Source: Bolinopsis microptera (taxonomy: Eukaryota; Ctenophora; Tentaculata; Lobata; Bolinopsidae). From it: a stretch of DNA of 64,000 nucleotides. The stretch's first letter is position 1. Each line of letters begins with the position of its first letter. This document shows, one piece after another, positions 24,796 through 36,425 of the stretch. The translations under genes and the position numbers were made by a program. The notes under the pieces are model-generated. The model was not told the DNA's origin. It saw nothing but the letters and a program-made list of their open reading frames with translations, and searched no databases. The stretch is from the NCBI RefSeq assembly GCF_026151205.1, contig NC_087078.1:7332675-7396674 (forward strand), written 5' to 3'.

Positions 24796-25214
24796 CGTAC
24801 TCCAGCCCCTGCACGCATCCGTTCTTATGCGGCGCGGCTCAAGCCGCGCACGCACGTATTATTTTATACTATACTTTTTGCTTTCTAATAAATATCGTGT
24901 CAATGTGTACGTCTAAATGTTCATGTTTTGTGTAAACCGAATCCAATTGAGATTAGTGACAAGGATAAGGACCCAAGTGCCTGTACGGCTTTTTCGGACC
25001 CCTGTGGACCACTACTCTTGAAATCGCTCTACAACTATTGAACATTTATAACTGTTATATAATATATAACGTCATTTGACAATTATTATCATTAATCTAC
25101 AATCTAACTGTCTTGCTGAGGAGAAGGATGAAGGAGTAAACGCTTCACAAACTAAAATATAATACTTACAACATACAAAATTTAAAACCATCAACACGGT
25201 TATAGTTAATATCA

Positions 25215-27420
25215 AGGGCCAATTTGGTATACCGCTATTTCGTTGTAATATCTATTATCACACTTTCGAGCCAAATTTGGCAGGAAAGCAGAATTGATAT
25301 TACATGCCCCGATAGGGAGCACTGGCTCTCACCCGGGGGCATGAAATATCAATCAGTTGCTCAGAGAGAGTCCGATATTCCCATAGGAACAAGGAGCCCA
25401 CTCACAACAACTGTTCTACTACTGTGAGGTACTCATTTAAATAAAGATTTAAATCAATAACCTGAAGTAGTCTATGACCGTAAATGCAATGATCAGATAA
25501 ACTTTCCAGATTTAGGAAAAATATATATTTATACCTTGTTTTAAAAACATTTCCTTGCGTTTGAGATGTGTTAAGCAAAATACAATTTTTTGTTGTAAAA
25601 CTTTTTCAAGCTGTTGCTTTTTTACTGCACTTCATAGTTCAAAACCTAATTAGGCTTCGGATGATGAAACAAAGTAAAAACTTCCTGGTTTGTACGAGTT
25701 TCAAGCGACTTAAGGTTACTGAAAACGAGATCAAAGTTTACAAGCAGACTTGAAAGTTGCACAACGTTTTGGTACTTGTCAGCGATACAATCAATCAGGC
25801 TTATTAATTTCCTTAATCGCTTACTTGAAATTAAAAAGGAAGTGTCAGAACAAACTACAGTCACCCTCACAAAAAGTAGTAGACACAGAAACGATGTTTG
25901 ATCTATTCGAAGGAAGAAAACACACAAAACAAAGCCAGATTTCAGCCATTTCAGACCTGAATTTTAACCCCCTCTGATCCCTTCTTTGAGCCATATTCCA
26001 TATAGAAATTGTGCAGAAATTATACTTGGCTTTTCCATTTTCCAAACCGGTTTCGCCTAGATTAGCTTGCGAAATTCGTGGCTGATCTATAAACAGAGAC
26101 TTATAGATTCTGTACAATAAAGAGCGAAAATTCTATCCCAGGACTAGTTTTAACTGAATTTTAGTTAGTGCAAATAAGTGCAATAAAAACATCCTATAAA
26201 ATATATTATCTATATAAATATATCAAGGGACGAATGACGTAACTTAATCAGCTAATCTGGTTATAAATTAGTCTGGGCACTGGGGCAAACAGGTCCGATG
26301 ATTAATGTGCTGCCATTCTTTAGACAATTCAATATTGGTAACAGTACGGGTGAACTACCTGGCCATGACCAGTCACCAGGGTGGTTATAGGCTGGTGGAG
26401 TACTGCGTTCTAAAATGTTGAAGAGATACATTTGAATATTACAAATGTTCTGATAATTTCCAGTTCAGATAATTTCTAGCTCGAAGCAGATAATGGCAAA
26501 TAATGGCAAGTAAAGATGGATACTGACTAAGAACTAAGCAGAATACTCGATAAAATTCTAAGTCAACGATAACAAGTTGCATTAAATCATTCTGAAATAA
26601 CAGACAATCAAGAATCAAGACGGACGATAATATTGTTGATGTAAATTAGGGAGTGTAGTGTATAATGTGGACTGATAAATAGACACTAATTATGACCCCA
26701 CAGCTCTATTCAAATACAAGAACTAGGAAATTCTTTCACCCCATCGCAGATACAGATTATACGATAAGGACTGTGATGTATAATCAACACTTAAACGGAT
26801 GTTCTATACATTATACATCTACAGTTTTAATGACTCTAAAAATATCTAATAGAAATAAAGTATTATAATCACCTCACATCGATTGATTTGCAGGATGTAA
26901 TTACGTATCAAACGCGCTCGCGGCGGAATATTCTAGACTCATAAGTACAAGACCCATAGGCGGAAAACACATTAATATCGCATGCACTAGGTAGCAGTAC
27001 AAAGCAAATTCAGCGCGGCACACAGCATTCACTGTGTCATAAATGTGAAACGCGAGATTCTAATTTTGACGTATTGTATCTTTAATATCTGAAATACTAA
27101 CTTATCGAGAGCTATATATAGCTTGGACATTATAAACATAAATAAGTTAGACATGTCTAGTTTTGCTTTGGTGAGATTTATAACTAACGTTTGATCAAAT
27201 TCTGCTTTCCCGGCCAAATTTGGCTCCAAAGAAAGTGTGATAAAACATTAATCACATGCCTTCTCATGCGATATCAACATTTTCAAAACTCGGCAAGCCT
27301 CGTGATTGAAAATGTCGATATAACCCTCGGCAAGCCTCGGGAAATATCGAAACTTTCGCTAACTCGGCAAGCCTCGTGGGCGAAAGTTTTGATATCGCAT
27401 GAGAAGGCATGTGATAAATG
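25215..27420. mobile_element. Composite insertion with inverted ends inside LINE A 3' region
   Basis: LINE A homology stops near 25215 and resumes near 27420. The inverted pair 25253-25298 / 27194-27243 (CCAAATTTGGC core) brackets about 1.9 kb. A hairpin with CATGCCCC/GGGGCATG arms lies at 25294-25358, and a cloverleaf lies at 27251-27415. No transposase frame is visible, so this is probably a non-autonomous DNA element. Confidence 0.6.
27251..27415. repeat. Cloverleaf: three stem-loops with identical loops inside a perfect 27-bp stem
   Basis: The outer stem 27251-27277 pairs perfectly with 27389-27415. The inner stems are 27277-27286/27306-27315 (10 bp), 27316-27321/27344-27349 (6 bp, with a further CCC/GGG) and 27350-27359/27380-27389 (10 bp). 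Each loop carries the same 14 bases CTCGGCAAGCCTCG (27289-27302, 27326-27339, 27363-27376). Confidence 0.9.
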
Positions 27421-28248
27421 TATAGTATATCTTTACATTTTAATACAATAATGAAATACAATAGGATACATGTTTCGAGAAAGAAAGGTTGGTCCGATTA
27501 TTAACAAAAGTCCATCAGGGACTCCACGGAGTCGAAAAAGGTACACGGCTGCTGTCTGGTGCTGCTAGGCATTTATTGATCAAGATGTTTTATTGTATTG
27601 GTTTTTGATGATTCTATTGTTCGTGACTAATCAAGTTCTAAATGGGGGTATAAAGTGCTGCTTAAGATACTTCGTCATCTCATGTCCAGTATAATGAATA
27701 AGATTGTAAACAATACAGTTTCAGTAGTTGACCCATACAGTTAAGTCCGTCATAACTCACAATTGTTTAATCATCTGTCAATTGTCAAAGTCGTTGTGTG
27801 TTTAGTCGCTGAGTTAGCAGTAAGATAAGTTGTTACGCGCGCGCGCGTTTAATCCCGTCGACGTGAGATGTGACAATGAAAACGGTACAGAATTATTGTT
27901 TTCGCGCGTTACGTAGAATTTACTAGTGTGTAATACTGGTTAACACTGGGTGTACACTGAGTGTAAGTCGCTAAGTTTCATATACGAGCCGTTGAATATT
28001 TCCAATTTTGAGTGTATCGTGAGCATGTTTTACAGTGCAATTGTTCGGTACTAGTGTGTTTGTGTGTATATATATATATATATCATCTGTGGAGTATGGT
28101 GTGTGGACTGTGGTAAATAATGTGTTTAGTTGGAGTGCAGTGGTTGCATGTATGAGGAAATATAAGTGGTTATTTTAGTAAATCACATTAATCAAAACTT
28201 GAGCTCATTTGTGGCAAAATTAAGCAATTTTCAATGTATTCTTAAACC

Positions 28249-28838
28249 CAGAGGCGGCTCGTGGGAGCTGGCTGGCAGTTTTGTTGGGGTCCAATCGATG
28301 GACTGGGGGGGGGGGGGAGGGGGGCTTGGGAGCCGGCTCAAGCTGATCCCTCCAAACTACCGATTACATTACACACAGGGCCTTGTAAATGTAATGTGTA
28401 ACACTTTACAGGCGACAGCAAACAAACACAAAAACTTATAACATGGGTGAAACAGGACACCAGTCCACACGTGTACGATCTCAGCCGCGCAGAATCATAT
28501 AGCAGTCAAATTGCAAAGGGTCCTGGACCCCCAAATCGAGGCAAATCATAATAGATTACCTATAGTGGGATGCGCACGATGTGCTTTGTAACGTTTACAA
28601 TTAACTATGTATTAAAACTGCGCGGCTGAGTGGTCCAGGACTCCCTACAACACAAAATTTCACGAAGATCACGCGTGCGCTTACATTAAAACGTATGATA
28701 GTAAATGAAGACCTTTATATTGCGATTTGTTATTTCCTAACACTATTACTAATTACTATTTCTATTTTAAGCACCAGCCACCAGATAATAATTTTAAGGC
28801 GTCCACAGACGCCTGGACGCCCTCAATAGCCGCCTCTG
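28249..28838. mobile_element. hAT-type non-autonomous element, 590 bp
   Basis: Terminal inverted repeats CAGAGGCGGCT...AGCCGCCTCTG are flanked by an exact 8-bp target duplication CTTAAACC (28241-28248 and 28839-28846). An 8-bp duplication with CAG-starting TIRs is the hAT signature. It interrupts the LINE A coding end; matching sequence continues on both sides. A G-rich run (about 28304-28322) lies inside. Confidence 0.88.
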
Positions 28839-28849
28839 CTTAAACCCGT

Positions 28850-29986
28850 TTGTCGGAGTATTAAAACTTATCTTACTTAATGTTTGTCGACAGCTGTTCC
28901 ACATGTAGGACAGGGACAAAAGGATTTCGCGGCATGTACGAAATCGCGAAATTTCCCATTCTCCGCGACAAATTTTATGTATAGTTTAATGTATAGCCTG
29001 TTAAATTTCGCGGTACCGCGATTTTTGGCCAAAATAATCGCGAAATCCTTTTGTCCCTGATGTAGGATGATTGGTAGATGAATTGTGAGGATGGTTGTGA
29101 TGTGATAAAATAATTCTCTCGTCGTGGTGACCTGTTGAATGATGAGTACAGTGATAATGGTTCCTCTAACTTATTAATTTTGAATAGTTCTAAGAGACAA
29201 GTGTACTTATACAGGTTGTGAACAGTTAACAATTTCTGATTCTTAAACAAGGGCTTAGAGTGTTCTTTTTTGTAAAAGTCCACACCTAGTTTTTGCTCAC
29301 CAAATGGTCGTGTCCGGGCACAAGTTCTAAATTTTTCTAAGTAAGCTTCTTTATCCCCAAATAGAATTCTTATACACTTTTTCTGTGTTTTAAAGAGAGG
29401 TTCGAGTCGGTTGTTGCTAATACCACCCCATACAGATATTCCAAATCCCAAATGTGATTCGAATAAAGTATGATATAAATCCTTATAATACTGTTTAGGG
29501 ACAATGTGTCGTATTCTGCATAACTTACCTACTTCACATTTAAGTCTTGAGTTAAATGACCGTGTGTGAGTTTTCCAATTAAGTTGATCATCGATAATGA
29601 CACCTAGAAATTTAGCTTCTTGGACTTTTTTAATGACAACATTGTTCAAAGTTAATATGTTCTCGTCATTTTCTACTTCTTCTTTGGCACGTGACGGTCT
29701 AAAGTGGATAAAACAGCATTTCTTAATGTTAATATGTAATAAGTTTAGTTTCATATACTTTTAAACAGATGCTAAAACTTCATTTCCCTTTTCGTACAGT
29801 CTTCTGACACATGTTTCTTCAATAAATATGTTAGTGTCATCGGCAAATAGTATAAACGTTCCTATAATTGATGAGTTTCGGATGTCATTTATATAGATGA
29901 TAAACAGCAAGGGACCTAAACAGGACCCTTGGGGCACTCCGTAGACAACGGGCAGTTTCTCAGAGTCTTCACCTAATACTGAGACA
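28850..29986 (-). pseudogene. LINE family A reverse transcriptase, back half (copy 2)
   Basis: This continues ORF2 after the nested insertion: VSVLGEDSEKLP, GVPQGS and FADDTNIF. An in-frame TAA near 29758-29760 then replaces a tyrosine codon that copy 1 retains. The thumb and C-terminal region follow, until a 149-bp hAT-type MITE at 28911-29059 interrupts the frame. It is nearly identical to 16777-17870, and the nonsense codon plus the insertions make it inactive. Confidence 0.85.
28911..29059. mobile_element. hAT-type MITE, 149 bp
   Basis: The TIR CAGGGACAAAAGGATTTCGC and its exact inverse at the other end are flanked by an 8-bp target duplication ATGTAGGA (28903-28910 and 29060-29067). It is inserted into the RT C-terminal coding region of LINE A. 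Confidence 0.92.
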
Positions 29987-30345
29987 AGGATACAAGGATA
30001 CAAGGATACAAGGATACAAAAGTGATAATTATTTTATTGAGTTCACAATAGTTATAATTCTGAAATAATTTAAGTTACACACTTCTAATCATTTACAAAT
30101 GTGTAGGGATAAAATAGAAATGTTATAATATAATGCTATTTTCTTTAAGTAAATCAAATTTGTATGGTTCATGAGTTTATTTTGAGTTCCTAGAGCATTA
30201 TGCACTTGCCAGTATTTGAGTGGAAATCTGGGCTCTTATAATAGGCTGTATATTGTTCGTTCACAGAGAGAATTGAATGGATTGCTCTTGCTGTGGCAGT
30301 AAATTTGGTAGGATCTAGATTTTTGTTGGAGAGCATACTGAGACA
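29987..30345 (-). mobile_element. Nested 5'-truncated CR1-type insertion with (AGGATACA)4 tail
   Basis: A 359-bp insertion flanked by an 11-bp duplication ATACTGAGACA (29976-29986 and 30335-30345). On the minus strand it ends in four copies of an 8-base repeat (TGTATCCT), the microsatellite-type 3' tail typical of CR1/L2 elements. The beginning could encode the last residues of a LINE protein. It splits the LINE A reverse transcriptase just before the GVPQGS block. Confidence 0.88.
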
Positions 30346-32716
30346 TACTGGTATCTATTCGACAGGTAACTTGCTATAAGGTTGTTTGCATTTCCACGGA
30401 TCCCATAATTTTCTAACTTATGCAGTAACTTTTCATGTGAGATTGTATCAAAAGCTTTGCTAAGATCAATAAATATTCCAAGTACGTGTTGTTTTTTCTT
30501 GAGACGTGATTCTATGTGGTTAACTGAGTAATTTAAAGCATAACTAGTCGAATGATTTTTACGGAATCCGTACTGGTTTTCATACAAGGAATTCTGTGAA
30601 TGAAAGAAGCTATATAATCTGTTGAATATAATTTTTTCAAATATTTTACCAAATACTGCAAGTGTCGACACAGGTCTATAATTTTCAAGGAGTTCCTGGT
30701 TATCTTTCTTGTAAATTGGACTAATCCTTCCAATCTTAAGGTCATCTGGGAATATGCCATCTTTCATACATTCATTGTACAGTACAGTAAGTAGAGAAGT
30801 GACTATTTTTGAGGACTGTTTTACAACATGAATTGGTATATCACTTGCCTTACCGTTCTTAAGTTCAGATATGATTTTGCTAACCTCGTCTGTTGTGCAG
30901 TCATGCATGTAAATGCTGGAGGTGTTTGAGAGCGGTAAATAGTCATAGAAACTAGGTAGATTGTTTATGTTCATTTGACCAAGTTCATTGTAAGCAGTAT
31001 TTAAGTCAGAGGCCAATGATACGAAATACTTATTGAATTCGTTTGCTATGATCCTCCTGTTTGTTATCTTAACGTTGTCTATGGTGAACAGCGGCTTTAT
31101 TTCACGCCGCCGTTTTCCTCTTATACTATTTATTAGTTCCCAGGTCTTTTTACTATTCCCGCTATTTTCTGCAAATTTACCAGAGAAGTAATCTGTTTTC
31201 ACAGTTTGACGTGTTTTCTTTAGGACTTTTCTGTATTCTTTGTAGATAAGGTAGCGACTACGTTTTAGTGAGCATTCAGGGCACTGGCAAATCCCGCCCT
31301 TGTTATCAGTTTCCCCGAGTTTACATTTTCTATTTCTTATCTCAACCCAATTTTCGTAGAGTTTATGCTGATTATTAATTGAGCAAATGAGACCGGGAGT
31401 TATCCAAGGGTTAACCTTAGTAACAGTTCTCTTAGAGGTTTTCGGGGTTTCTAGTTTAAACGATTTTTCGATGCAGTTTTTGTAAGTGTCATGGAATTCA
31501 GTAAAGTTATGGATTATTTTAGTTTTAAGCTCATCTTCAAGATCCACTAGGAAGCCGTTAACATTTGATTGACAGAAATCGTAATACTGTTTAATAGAAG
31601 TTTTTCCAGAGTTGACTTCAACATTCCAGTTAAATGTGTTAAAAATAGGCGAGTGGTGAGTTATTCGTTCTTTTAGGGTGCCTGAAGTAATAAAATTCTC
31701 AATGTCGTTGGTAATTATGTTGTCTATGCAAGATGCTTTACAGCCTGGTTTTTCGTGAGTAGCAATAGATATTAACGGACAAAATCCTTTACTGAACAAT
31801 ATTTCTTCATATTTTTGTACATTTTTGTTATCTTTATCATGAAGATCGATATTAAAGTCTCCAGCTAGATAACTGAACTTCGGCATGTGATCAAGAAGGT
31901 TAGAAAGTTCAACTAGAGCTTGGGAAATACAGCCACTTGGTGGACGATACAAAACACCTACATTAACAGGTTGATCTTCGTTACTTAATGATAAGACAAG
32001 TATTTCTAGATGTTCTGTGACTTGTGATATATTTTCAATTACTGTAGCATTTAATCTATCGTCAACATAAAGGGCTACTCCAGTGCCCTTTTGTTTGTTA
32101 GGTGCTGTGTCCTGATAGTAACTATTATAACCGTCGAGCTGAAATAGATTGCTTAATTCTTTTCCAGTGTTGGTTTCAGCTAGGGCTATTACGGAGAATT
32201 TTGTTTTGTACCTATTGGTTTCAATGGCAAGGTTGTCAAAATTTGATTTATTTCCATCAATATTTTGAAAGAGAATAGATGATTGTTTCTTTACTTGGTT
32301 GCAGAGAATATTGGTAAGGTCAGATGCAGTGTATGAGTTACAATTATTTAAAGTATTCGAGATTTTGGTTGTGTATTCGTCTAGGTTGTTGTCGTTGTCG
32401 TCATCGTCAGTGAGTAGTTTAAATGGGTTATATTTAACCTTGTCTAAATGGATACAACGAGTACAGTAAAACTCATTAGATTGGCTATTTGTATTGGATT
32501 TGCGATAGCATTTATGGTGCATTATGCAGTCACAGTGGAAACATTCAACTATTGTTTGGCCGATGACTATGTTCTTAGAACAGACAAGACATACCTCCTT
32601 AATGAGGGGAGTCATGTGACCCTGACTAGCAGCAGCAGGAACAACAGGACCAGTTTCTCTTCCAGCAGTCACATCCCTGAAGGATCTACTGTCTACCCTT
32701 GTGGACCTCCTCTTCC
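30346..32716 (-). pseudogene. LINE family A ORF2, front half: PHD finger, endonuclease, first RT blocks (copy 2)
   Basis: One continuous frame. The PHD finger begins MTPLIKEVC, with C-x2-C, C-x2-C, H-x2-C and C-x2-C pairs. The EEP endonuclease shows LAETN, LYRPP, AGDFNIDL and SCIDNI. A Cys/His-bearing linker follows (CQCPECSLK), then RT blocks with YRPVS and FIDLSKAFDTISH up to the nested insertion at YQYVSV. The frame is also open upstream of the PHD finger, joining the C-terminal part of the ORF1 region without a stop. In family B a single TAG separates the two. Confidence 0.88.
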
Positions 32717-34057
32717 TTTTGTCGATACCACCGTTAATCCTGAGAAGAACAGTGTTACGAATAAATTGACCTAACTTTGCTAGTCCCCTCCAGTTGAGGT
32801 GAAGGAAGTCTGGTTTTTGGTGTTTGTTGAGGTCGCGAGAGAGAGAGAGCGGTCAAGTAGACCATCTCTATCACAGAACTCATCAAATCCATCCACATAA
32901 CTGACACCAAAATTGGACGGGAGCAGCCTACGTCGAATCAAACTGTTAAAATATATAAGTTTTCTATTTAAGTCAGCACGTTTAGAGGAAATTGCTGGAC
33001 AAACAAAAACATGTATACACGGATTGACAGATTGTATCTGTGCAATCTTTGAAGCTAATGCATTATAAATAAGTTCAATGTCATGTTGGTTCTTGACCTC
33101 TTCGTTTTTGAGGTCGTTGACCCCGCACAATATTACACAGTTTCTATACCCCAACGTGACATAAGGATCTATACTATCAATGACCGGAGCGAAGATGCGT
33201 TTGCCAGGTAACCACTTGCCGAATGACTTAGCAGGATCAGTACCAAATTTCAAGCCTCCAGTGTTTGAATCCCCGATGATGCATGTGGCATTTCTGTTCA
33301 ACGAATTCACGGATCTAAGTGTGATGCTGTAACGTAGCCCTTCTATATCACCTGCATCAATACGATGGTTGAACAGTGCTTGGCTATGACGTGTCATAAC
33401 ATAAAAGGAACGTGGGTCACATTGCTGCTTGTGCTTATCAGTGCCTGTGTGAGAGTCCGAGAAAGAAACCTGACATGCAGAACCAAGCGAGACAGTGAAT
33501 ATTTTAGACTCTGGATGGATGGTCGGCTCATCATCAGAGTGTCTAGGTAGCTTGCTGTCTGTTCCTTCAAACCGATTTACTAAGCAGCTGTTGATCTGAG
33601 GTAGATCACCCTGGCAGAACTCATTATTGATTTTGTCAATGAGTTCCTTGAGAACCGATGGTATTGCCTGTGGCTTTTCAGATGACTTGGAACCTGGGTA
33701 ATCATACCTTTCCCCATATGTTAGGCAGGAGCGGTCGTTCTCAACTTTGAAGTGACCACTGTCCTTAACAAAAAGTTCACCTAAATCATTTGCTGTTTGC
33801 TGATCATTGTAGTCATTTTTGAACATTTCCACAGGTTTCTGCTCATGATTGGGTAGCTGCACAGGGACTGTAGGGACTGGAGAACGAAGGTGCTGAGTAG
33901 GAGGTCCTGGATGCAATGAGGTGGGAGGAATGCAGGGGCCAGGATTATGCAATGGCTGTAATGAGTCTAAGGATTGTTTCAATTCACTTATGCCTGCAGC
34001 TGCAGTGTGCTCATTGGCACAGAGTACAGTGAGCTGTTCAGAGATTGTTAGAGATTA
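32717..34057 (-). pseudogene. LINE family A ORF1: AlkB-like dioxygenase + SGNH esterase (copy 2)
   Basis: A Pro-rich N-terminal region precedes an AlkB-type domain. Numbering from the TTG at 33982, the iron ligands are H148-x-D150 and H206, followed by R217 and R223 in RYSITLR, with the strand NSCLVNRF before them. An SGNH esterase follows with GDSN (237-240) and CGVND. A two-base change in a CT repeat (about 32837-32851) shifts the frame before the last SGNH block. That block, with D-x-x-H (PDFLHL), is found in the other frame, which then runs without a stop into ORF2. The N-terminus is cut at 34057. Confidence 0.82.
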
Positions 34058-34090
34058 GGCGGAATGACAGGCTGAGCGCGGCCCAGTAAG
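34058..34090. repeat. 33-bp direct repeat, right copy, flanking LINE A copy 2
   Basis: Identical to 24763-24795. See the left copy. Confidence 0.75.
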
Positions 34091-35226
34091 TTCGAATTCA
34101 GATTTCTGCGACCCAAATTGCAAATTTCACTGTTTTGACTGAATTTTTCTTGAATCACCATCTTAGCTTACAAGGTCACTGATGATGGCACAAGACACGA
34201 TTGCAATAGTATAATGTATATTGCATTGAAGTTCAGTTTATATATTATTATGTTATAACCGTGCTGGTATAAAAAGTAGGTATAACTTTAGCTGCACTAT
34301 GCACACATCGAAATCTTGAATTGCGTCTGAAATCGCATCATAAATTGAATTGCAAATTGCAAAATCATGATTTATAATTATAAATTAACGATGGAAACTC
34401 GTGCATTACACATGGTTATATAATTGCAGCATCAATATAATCCACCTATCACATTTTTGTGATTTATTCCAATGCTTTATATATAATGTAATTTTCGGCT
34501 GGTACGGTATAATAATATGACAGCTCAAATGGCAAAACGTACCTCCCATCATATCTAGCTAGCTGCCAATGCAATGACCACATGCTGTTGATTTTATTAT
34601 GATGTAATCAAACATTATACTAAGTACGTCCGACGCAAACTCTTTTTAGAGATATTAGGTCTACATGTGTGCGCAATGAATGCGCAGCGTTTCAATCGCT
34701 TTTGGAGACGTTTGACTACTACCGGTGACGATTAGCTACAAGTAAATACAAATGGCAGGGTTAAGCGACGTTTGATCGAAAACCTGGTTTCAGGCCCCCC
34801 TGTGATTGAGGTTCTCAAAGTTTTATTCCCAAAGAAACCTTTAGATTTTATATAAACGAACTTGGCACACAAAAGATTATAATGCGGAGGTTGGCTGGCT
34901 CTTCTATAATAAATACGACACTCCAATTTACAGAATGCTTGCTAGAGATAAAACAAAATATTATCAGACTATACATGCAGCATGAGTAACTGGTGGATAA
35001 GCCTTCGGTAAAAACGGATCCGGAAAAGTCAATGCGGCACTCGGGTCCTTGGTATTGTCGTCGGTATACTGTCCATTATCTACGTTCTGCTTTCATAGTT
35101 TAAACAATAGTGAGTTCTAAGTATACAGCTTTAAACTGATTAAGTATGAATGAATGAAATACCTGACAATCCGCACTCCTATAATTCAAAAGCATGAGTA
35201 ACTCTTAGTGATGTATGATTTCTAGA
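34091..35226. other. Intergenic region, nothing recognised
   Basis: AT-rich, with no consistent coding exon and no long repeat. It lies between the LINE A insertion and the MULE. Confidence 0.4.
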
Positions 35227-35574
35227 AACTAATTGGGAGGCCGACAAAGGGGGGCCCTCCATTATTAGAGGTCAGATCATATGACGTATAATTAGTGATG
35301 TGACGTATAATTAGTGATGTGATCCATCCATGTGATCCATCAGTAGACCCAGAAATGAGCTAGATATAGGGTAGAGTTCACATGTCAATTCTGTAAATCA
35401 TAGCTGTACATTAAGAAGTAAACATGATCTGACTGCTCGACTCGTAGATCACATAAGGGACGGGAGCTCTTGCTAAAGGGGGTTTTCGTATCAAGGGATG
35501 TGAGACGTACGTGCCAAAGGCATGCAAGGAGAGTGAGCCGATCAAGTGTTCTTAGGTATATTATATACTGAAAG

Positions 35575-36213
35575 ATGAAAGACAATAGTATCGCATTCTT
35601 ACATTCTATCAACATGCCTACCTTCTCCAAATTCATCTCTGGTCGGACAGGATCTCAACAGCTACTTGACTCTGACGGATTCATCTACTGTCGGAAGAAG
35701 AACAAGGATTCAGCCCTCACATCTTCCTGGCGGTGTTGCAAGCACAAACTCCCTACGAAGTGTTCGTGTCCAGTGGCTGATGTCGAGGAAGTCTTCTACG
35801 AAATAACTTACTATATACAGACAAACTATCCTAAGCTAATGTCTATAGTGAATTATTTTGAGAAGACTTACCTTGGGTCAGTCATTGTGGACAGTGAGGT
35901 GAGGCTTCTCCCTGCATATCCCTTAGGATTCTGGAACCATTTCGCCAGAATCATTCGGGATCCGGAGTTCCCTCGAACCTCGAACATGGTTGAGGGCTTT
36001 CACAGAGGATTTAAGTATGTGAGAGCTATCAAAGAGCAGCAAGTCATCACTGACTTTCACATCGACAGGTTGAGTGTTGGCAAGACACCCGCTAAGAGGC
36101 GAAGGAATTGCCATACCCAACTCCACGATATCTGTTCATTTTACTCCACATACTCTAGCAAGATCGAGTATTTGTTTTCTGTAGCCTCAGTTTTTGGGCA
36201 CGATATGTATTAA
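35575..36213 (+). pseudogene. MULE transposase remnant: FLYWCH-type finger joined to the C-terminal domain
   Basis: 212 residues. Positions of about 14-70 (DGFIYCRKKNKD, SSWRCCKHKLPTKCSCPVA) fit a FLYWCH-type zinc finger of Mutator-like transposases. From about residue 72, YYIQTNYPKL, YFEKTYLGS and RTSNMVEGFHRGFK match the region after the catalytic core. The central DDE-containing domain of several hundred residues is missing, so the protein cannot transpose by itself. The start ATG at 35575 is the first in frame; M at residue 14 would also fit. The frame is free of stops, which is notable for an internally deleted copy. Confidence 0.72.
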
Positions 36214-36226
36214 ATTATAATTAATG

Positions 36227-36425
36227 TATTCAGTATTCAGTATTCAGTATTCAGTATTCAGTATTCAGTATTCAGTATTCAGTATTCAGTATTCAGTATT
36301 CAGTATTCAGTATTCAGTATTCAGTATTCAGTATTCAGTATTCAGTATTCAGTATTCAGTATTCAGTATTCAGTATTCAGTATTCAGTATTCAGTATTCA
36401 GTATTCAGTATTCAGTATTCAGTAA
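36227..36425. repeat. 7-bp minisatellite (ATTCAGT)n
   Basis: About 28 perfect tandem copies lie between the transposase remnant and the right TIR of the MULE. Confidence 0.97.

Larger units (their letters stand above)
24796..34057 (-). mobile_element. CR1-like LINE family A, long copy with nested insertions (copy 2)
   Basis: Minus-strand order: partial ORF1 (AlkB, SGNH), ORF2 (PHD, EEP, RT), then a 3' region that ends beside the left 33-bp repeat. It is interrupted by a small CR1-type insertion (29987-30345), two hAT-type MITEs (28911-29059 and 28249-28838) and a composite insertion of about 2.2 kb (25215-27420). Without these the element is about 6 kb. It is 5'-truncated, because the ORF1 frame is still open when it meets the right 33-bp repeat. 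Confidence 0.8.

Noticed and set aside
28166-28441. 91-codon plus-strand frame
   Set aside because: Spans the junction of LINE A antisense sequence and a hAT-type element; chimeric by insertion.
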